Below, in pieces: positions 38,214 through 42,158 of a DNA stretch of 42,158 nt. The notes beneath the pieces are model-generated. The model searched no databases, was not told where the DNA came from, and saw only the letters and a program-made list of their open reading frames with translations. The stretch spans positions 1 to 42,158 of the forward strand of contig QUFP01000038.1 of assembly GCA_003478935.1 (NCBI GenBank). Direction: 5' to 3'. How positions within the stretch are numbered: position 1 is the stretch's first letter; each line of letters opens with the position of its first letter. The position numbers were made by a program, and so were the translations under genes. The stretch is from Firmicutes bacterium AF25-13AC. GTDB lineage: Bacteria; Bacillota; Clostridia; Lachnospirales; Lachnospiraceae.

Positions 38214-40678
38214 TCATCCTCCTTCTTTTTCAGTTCCTGGGGTTTGGTGGTCATAATGCGGTACAGCTCGGTATTCTTCGGGAAGTGGTCCACGAAAGGC
38301 AGAATTGTGGAGCCATAGAACAGCAGGCCCTCGCCCTCACCGGAGTGGGTCACATAGCTAAGCTGGTGCGTGGAAATGCCCAGCTGCTTGGCAAGTATCT
38401 GACGGTCTCCGCCTGCCTGGTTGAGCATATACACGAAGTCGGAGTTTTCAAAGATGTTCTCTACCTCGCGGCTGCTCAAAAGGTCTTTGACATTCTGAGT
38501 AATACCTGTTGGAATACCGCCCCATTTTCTGAATCGCTTCCAGATTTCCACCGTATAGGCGGCGGTCTGTTCCTCCTTCAAAAGCAGGTGCATCTCGTCG
38601 ATGTAGTAGCGGGTGGACTTGTGAGCAGCGCGGTTGATGGTAACGCGGTTCCACACTTGGTCCTGCACCACCAGCATACCGATCTTTTTCAGCTGCTTGC
38701 CCAACTCCTTGATGTCATAGCAGACAATGCGGTTGTTGATGTCCACATTGCTCTGGTGGTTGAACACATTGAGGGAGCCGGTTACATAGATTTCAAGAGC
38801 CGTAGCGATATACTGGGCTTCCTTTTCTTCCTGTTCCCGGAGCAGGTTGTATAGGTCCTCCAGAACCGGCATATTCTCCGGGCGCGGGTCATTGAGGTAG
38901 GTCTGATAGACCAGACGCACACAGCGGTCAATGATGGTTTTCTGCACCGGCTGTAAGCCCTCCTTACCGCCCACGATCAGCTCACACAAGCTGAGGATAA
39001 AATCAGATTTGAGGGACAGCGGGCTTTCATCATCCGAGTAGTCCAGGTTCAGATCCATCGGATTGATGTAGTTGGTAGATGTAGGCGAAATCTTGATGAC
39101 CTGCCCATGCAGACGCTCCACCAGAGGTGCATACTCCGCTTCCGGGTCACAGATGATAACATCATCACTGGTAAGCAAAAAGCAGTTGGCAATTTCTCGT
39201 TTTGCGCTGAAGGACTTACCGGAACCCGGCGTACCCAAAATCAAGCCGTTGGGGTTTTTCAACAGCTTTCGATCCACCATGATGAGGTTGTTGGACAGGG
39301 CATTGATGCCGTAGTACAGAGCCTCTTTGCCGTTCTGGAATAATTCCTGTGTGGTGAACGGTACAAAGATAGCCGTAGAACTGGTGGTCAGTCCTCGCTG
39401 GATCTCAATCTGATTGAGTCCCAGGGGCAGACAGCTCATCAGCCCTTCTTCCTGCTGGAAGTCCAGCCTGGTCAGCTGACAGTTATACTTCTGGGCAATG
39501 GAGCCTGCCTGGAAAATGTTGTTGCCAAGCTGACGGGGATTGTCCGCTGTGTTCAGCACCAGAAAGGTCAAAAGGAACATTCTCTCGTTGCGGCTCTGCA
39601 AATCCTGCAAGAGTTTTTTCGCTTCACTGCCGTAAGTAGCAAGGTCAGATGGAATGATGTCCATGTCGTATCCGGCGCGGACTGCTTTTTTCTGTTCCTC
39701 GATCTTACTGCGATCAAGGTCGGTAATCTTGCGCTTTACCGTTTTGATGGCTTTCACCTGATCCACCGACTGAATGTGCATACTCACAATGAGCGAGCTT
39801 TCCATATCCAGAAAATCAGCCAGCAGACGGTCATTCAGCTCCGGTGCGAGAATCTGTAAAAAAGAAACAGCCCCGTATTTCTTGCCCATACGGAACTGCT
39901 TGCCGGTGCGAAACTCAAAGGAACTTGGTGCAATAAAATCCTTTGTGGACAGACCGGAAGGAGCCAGCCAGTCCCATTCAAACTGAAACGGGAGCTGTTC
40001 ATCCATGTGGAATACCGCATGAAGCTGAGAAAGCCTTTCTTTACCGTCCAGCGTTCTGGCAGCTACACCAAGACGCTTGAAGTTGTTGAGTATATCGGTC
40101 TCAATACGCTCCAGACGGGGCTTGGCGGCTTTGATGCTGTCTGCGTCGATGCCAAAGGTCAGGTATTTGGTCTTGATGAGACCGTTGTTACCTCTGGCCA
40201 GCTGATTTTGCAGCATTGTGGTATATTCCTCGCGGATACTGTCAAAGGCATCCCTCTGGGGCGGGATGGAAATGGAGTTAGCAAAGGTCTCCTCCGATGC
40301 CGCAAGGTTCAAAAAAGACAGCTGGAAATGAATCGAGCTGTCAAAATAATTGAGGAAATCACACCAACCCTCAAAGATTGCCGTCTTATCTTCGTTTTGG
40401 GAGAGCTGATAGTTGATGTCCTGAAACTGAATGGTCTTTGTGTAGTGGCTGTCCGATATGCGGCAGATTCCGTCCGGCCACATCCGTTCATAAGGGATAC
40501 TGTCCTGCGCAGATTTTCCTTTTTTGTCCGTGCGGTTGGCGCGGGCAATGGCCGCTTCGATCTGCTTCTTATCGGCGCGGGACAGCTTTTTCTTTGTCTT
40601 TACCGGCTGCACAGTTTTTTCCTCGGTTTTCCCGAACATCCGATGCAGCCATTTTTTTATTGCGGTGAACAATGTCAT
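38210..40678 (-). CDS. virB4: VirB4-family conjugation ATPase
   Basis: 822 residues. Walker A ILGTPGSGKSFSAKRE (about 460), Walker B RYYIDEMHLLL (about 655), and downstream GGIPTGITQNVKDLL and FVYMLNQAGGDR, all typical of VirB4/TraE-type ATPases (CD1110 family) that power the type IV secretion channel. The N-terminal 60 residues are very basic. Start ATG 40678 lies 110 bases inside the prgI gene, an overlap expected in this ICE family. The frame is intact throughout. Confidence 0.94.
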   Translation of the reverse strand: MTLFTAIKKWLHRMFGKTEEKTVQPVKTKKKLSRADKKQIEAAIARANRTDKKGKSAQDSIPYERMWPDGICRISDSHYTKTIQFQDINYQLSQNEDKTAIFEGWCDFLNYFDSSIHFQLSFLNLAASEETFANSISIPPQRDAFDSIREEYTTMLQNQLARGNNGLIKTKYLTFGIDADSIKAAKPRLERIETDILNNFKRLGVAARTLDGKERLSQLHAVFHMDEQLPFQFEWDWLAPSGLSTKDFIAPSSFEFRTGKQFRMGKKYGAVSFLQILAPELNDRLLADFLDMESSLIVSMHIQSVDQVKAIKTVKRKITDLDRSKIEEQKKAVRAGYDMDIIPSDLATYGSEAKKLLQDLQSRNERMFLLTFLVLNTADNPRQLGNNIFQAGSIAQKYNCQLTRLDFQQEEGLMSCLPLGLNQIEIQRGLTTSSTAIFVPFTTQELFQNGKEALYYGINALSNNLIMVDRKLLKNPNGLILGTPGSGKSFSAKREIANCFLLTSDDVIICDPEAEYAPLVERLHGQVIKISPTSTNYINPMDLNLDYSDDESPLSLKSDFILSLCELIVGGKEGLQPVQKTIIDRCVRLVYQTYLNDPRPENMPVLEDLYNLLREQEEKEAQYIATALEIYVTGSLNVFNHQSNVDINNRIVCYDIKELGKQLKKIGMLVVQDQVWNRVTINRAAHKSTRYYIDEMHLLLKEEQTAAYTVEIWKRFRKWGGIPTGITQNVKDLLSSREVENIFENSDFVYMLNQAGGDRQILAKQLGISTHQLSYVTHSGEGEGLLFYGSTILPFVDHFPKNTELYRIMTTKPQELKKKEDE

Positions 40679-41024
40679 ACACCTCCTTATCGAGCATTTC
40701 CTGCCGCTTTAATACGGCATAAAAGTTATTGGTCTGGTAGGGACGCTGCTTGGGACGGATCACAGCTACTTTGAGAATGTTGCCCACGATCTTTTCCAGG
40801 GGCTGTCCATGCTTTTCGTACATAGCCAGCATAAAGAAGGGCAGCATAACCAGCATCATACACATAGCCGCTACACTGTTTCCGGTAGGTTTTCTGAGCA
40901 AAAGGAAAAGCGGTACGCCAATAAGCGCTCCGCCCGTGAAGCAGATAAGCTGTCGCTTGGTCAGATTGAACATGACCTTTGTTTTGACTTTTGTTAAGTC
41001 CTTGGGTACGGGTACATAAGCCAA
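40569..41024 (-). CDS. prgI: PrgI-family membrane protein of the transfer channel
   Basis: 151 residues starting at TTG 41024 (GGAGG eight bases upstream), giving MAYVPVPKDLTKVKTKVMFN, the family N-terminus; the ATG at 41102 is out of the family range. Two membrane helices (LICFTGGALIGVPLFLLL and VAAMCMMLVMLPFFMLAMY, about 26-70). PrgI (VirB3-like) contacts VirB4 in Gram-positive type IV systems. The C-terminal ~36 residues are encoded in bases shared with virB4. It follows the VirB6-like gene by 20 bases. Confidence 0.88.
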   Translation of the reverse strand: MAYVPVPKDLTKVKTKVMFNLTKRQLICFTGGALIGVPLFLLLRKPTGNSVAAMCMMLVMLPFFMLAMYEKHGQPLEKIVGNILKVAVIRPKQRPYQTNNFYAVLKRQEMLDKEVYDIVHRNKKMAASDVRENRGKNCAAGKDKEKAVPRR

Positions 41025-41044
41025 TGTGGAAACCTCCTTCCGTT

Positions 41045-41914
41045 TTAATGCGCCTGAAAGACTGATTTTGCGAGGCTGCCGGTTTTGAATAGTGTAAAGC
41101 ACAGCAGTACGGTGTAGCCCACGCAGCTCCAGATTGCCATGATGATGTCATCTTCCAGAGCGATGTTCTGCACCAGCACAGCATAAATTGCCACACAGAC
41201 GATAATGAGAAACGCCTGAAAGCCCAGTGCCAGCAGGGATCGGAGGTAATTCTGGCCCATACCGCCCCATTCTTTACCCATCATTGCAGCCATTGGAACG
41301 GGAGCCACCGAAGTCACAAGGTAGATTTCGATCATACGGCCATAAATAACGATAAAGATACAGATATATAACGCCCACATAGTAATGCCAATAAAGAGGG
41401 ATTGGAACCACAGTCCGAACAGCGGTCCCAGATCCATTTCCATCAGCCTCGGTTCCAGATCGGTCATAACTGAGGAAATGTCAATGGACGCATCCGAATT
41501 GATAACCCCTGCCGCCTGCGCCACTACGCTCTGCGCCATATCAAAGACGCCCATCACGATATTCCATGTATTTGTGACAATGAGGATGGCGGCGGCTGAT
41601 TTGAACACCCACTTAAAAATCATCCAGGTGTCCACATCATGCAGGTTGTTCTTGTCTGCGATCATCTGGATCAGGTCTACGGTCATCACGATAGCCAGGA
41701 TCACGCCTGCAATCGGCACCATAATGGAGTTTGACAGGTTCTCAATCATGCTGAAAATACTGCCATTCCATCCCTGTGGGGTCTGGCCTACCTGTACGGA
41801 TATATCCGCGACTTGTTGGTTTACGCTGTCAAACATCCCCGAAAGGTTGCTCATAATACCGCCCACCAGCATTTCTTTCAGCCAATTTGTCAGGGCTTCA
41901 AGTAAGAAATCCAT
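41045..41914 (-). CDS. VirB6/TrbL-like polytopic membrane protein (CD1112 family)
   Basis: 289 residues with six or so membrane helices (for example SIMVPIAGVILAIVMTVDLI and LFIGITMWALYICIFIVIYG) and a conserved EIYLVTSVAPVPMAAMMG loop, the signature of TrbL/VirB6-like channel proteins of Tn916-superfamily ICEs. Start ATG 41914 with GGAGG upstream. A GC-rich hairpin (41935-41962) lies just before its ribosome-binding site. The gene upstream is the broken Maff2 gene. Confidence 0.88.
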   Translation of the reverse strand: MDFLLEALTNWLKEMLVGGIMSNLSGMFDSVNQQVADISVQVGQTPQGWNGSIFSMIENLSNSIMVPIAGVILAIVMTVDLIQMIADKNNLHDVDTWMIFKWVFKSAAAILIVTNTWNIVMGVFDMAQSVVAQAAGVINSDASIDISSVMTDLEPRLMEMDLGPLFGLWFQSLFIGITMWALYICIFIVIYGRMIEIYLVTSVAPVPMAAMMGKEWGGMGQNYLRSLLALGFQAFLIIVCVAIYAVLVQNIALEDDIIMAIWSCVGYTVLLCFTLFKTGSLAKSVFQAH

Positions 41915-41934
41915 ACGGTGTCAACCTCCTTTCC

Positions 41935-41962
41935 GCCGCCCCCGCAAAACTGCGGGAGCGGC
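41935..41962 (-). promoter_or_regulatory. GC-rich hairpin between maff2 and the VirB6-like gene
   Basis: A 12-bp near-perfect stem, GCCGCTCCCGCA with TGCGGGGGCGGC, closes on a four-base loop. There is no T-run after it on the minus strand, so it is more likely an mRNA processing or stability element between two transfer genes than a terminator. Confidence 0.6.
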
Positions 41963-41983
41963 AAGGATTTCATACGGAGACGC

Positions 41984-42081
41984 TTAGACAGAGAAAAGCC
42001 CGGAGAGCAGAGGTACAAGGACCATGCCTACCACGCTACACCAGCACCGGCCATGAGCTGCTTCATGCCCTGGCTCTTTGC
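41984..42081 (-). pseudogene. Maff2-family membrane protein, 3' remnant with frameshift
   Basis: In relatives, a ~70-residue Maff2 membrane protein precedes the VirB6-like gene. Here the tail reads AKSQGMKQLMAGAGVAW, then, after restoring one G at about 42031, VGMVLVPLLSGLFSV-stop. The N-terminal half is missing: at 42082 the sequence turns to unrelated AT-rich DNA with an in-frame TAA at once. So the gene carries both a one-base loss and a 5' break, either from an insertion in the ICE or from a wrong assembly join. Confidence 0.75.
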
Positions 42082-42127
42082 TTATGTGTGATAAAGAAGT
42101 AATAGAAGTGTAAAAAATTTTGCCGTT

Positions 42128-42158
42128 CCTATCCGGCACATGAGGTATGTCGGATAGG
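42128..42158. repeat. Palindrome at the right window edge
   Basis: A 31-base hairpin: CCTATCCGGCA pairs with TGTCGGATAGG (11 bp including one G-U, loop region GAG). The window ends on its last base. It may be the end of an insertion sequence that interrupted maff2, or a terminator. The 46 bases between it and the maff2 remnant carry no recognisable gene. Confidence 0.6.

Larger units (their letters stand above)
1103..42158. mobile_element. Integrative and conjugative element, Tn1549/CTn-like (Tn916 superfamily), incomplete at right
   Basis: The block has a full set of ICE functions: tandem integrases, excisionase, sigma factor, relaxase, MobC, primase, topoisomerase III, TnpV/TnpW, VirB4, PrgI, VirB6/TrbL-like protein and CHAP hydrolase. 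Order and orientation (transfer genes on one strand, integrase last) match vanB-Tn1549-type and Clostridioides difficile CTn-type elements. One end is the rpsI tail at 1103-1147. The coupling protein (VirD4/TraG-like) is not seen and should lie right of 42158. The cargo is a transporter cluster at 5560-13520, and no antibiotic resistance gene is visible. Confidence 0.92.

Noticed and set aside
1..42158. CRISPR array, tRNA or rRNA genes, antibiotic resistance genes
   Set aside because: I looked for regular spaced repeats, tRNA-like cloverleaf ends and resistance-protein signatures and saw none. The cargo is transporters and regulators only.

Overview
The window comes from a low- to mid-GC Firmicute of the class Clostridia, most likely a gut Lachnospiraceae/Oscillospiraceae-type genome. 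The evidence is strong AGGAGG ribosome-binding sites, a clostridial-type S9 C-terminus, and gene families known almost only from Clostridia conjugative transposons. I cannot name the species.

Layout. Positions 1-1100 are chromosome: the start of a minus-strand AAA ATPase gene running off the left edge, then an ITPase/RdgB-like nucleotide pyrophosphatase, then an intrinsic terminator. At 1103-1147 lies the last 14 codons plus stop of rpsI (ribosomal protein S9) with no gene body, followed at once by an integrase. I read this as the displaced 3' end of rpsI, marking the integrase-side end of an integrative and conjugative element (ICE). Everything from there to 42158 is ICE, and the far end, including the coupling protein and presumably intact rpsI, lies beyond the window.

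The ICE belongs to the Tn1549/CTn-like part of the Tn916 superfamily. From the left it holds: (i) a recombination module with two tandem paralogous tyrosine integrases, an excisionase and a small sigma factor (1251-5092); (ii) a cargo module (5560-13520) with a DtxR/MntR-like repressor, a heterodimeric ABC pair, a complete ECF transporter (S, T and double-ATPase subunits) and an AraC regulator, which looks like the uptake half of a siderophore locus without biosynthesis genes; (iii) an XRE regulator, a MOB relaxase, an AlbA_2/HATPase-type regulator gene in reverse orientation, two small proteins and MobC (13741-18422); (iv) a DNA-processing block with a DUF3849 protein, a giant ArdC-like/N6-methylase/SNF2-helicase protein, TnpV, TnpW, a CHC2 primase joined to an ArdC/YodL/DUF4316 protein, and topoisomerase III (18425-34202); (v) the transfer channel with DUF4366, DUF4315, a CHAP-domain cell-wall hydrolase, VirB4, PrgI, a VirB6/TrbL-like protein and a broken Maff2 (34183-42081).

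The strongest pattern is a set of eight apparent single-base deletions. Each breaks or joins a conserved gene and each lies in a run of two to six identical bases: sigma factor, ECF S subunit, AraC regulator, three in the giant helicase gene, the primase/ArdC junction, and Maff2. There are no matching clear insertions. Restoring one base at each site gives full-length family-typical proteins. This points to residual sequencing error or recent decay, and every frame call near those sites should be read accordingly. Other notable items are the nested tnpV gene inside the helicase reading frame, a phased direct repeat at the ECF promoter that fits AraC binding, a hairpin that would mask the sigma-factor ribosome-binding site, and two GNRA-capped hairpins in the helicase mRNA.
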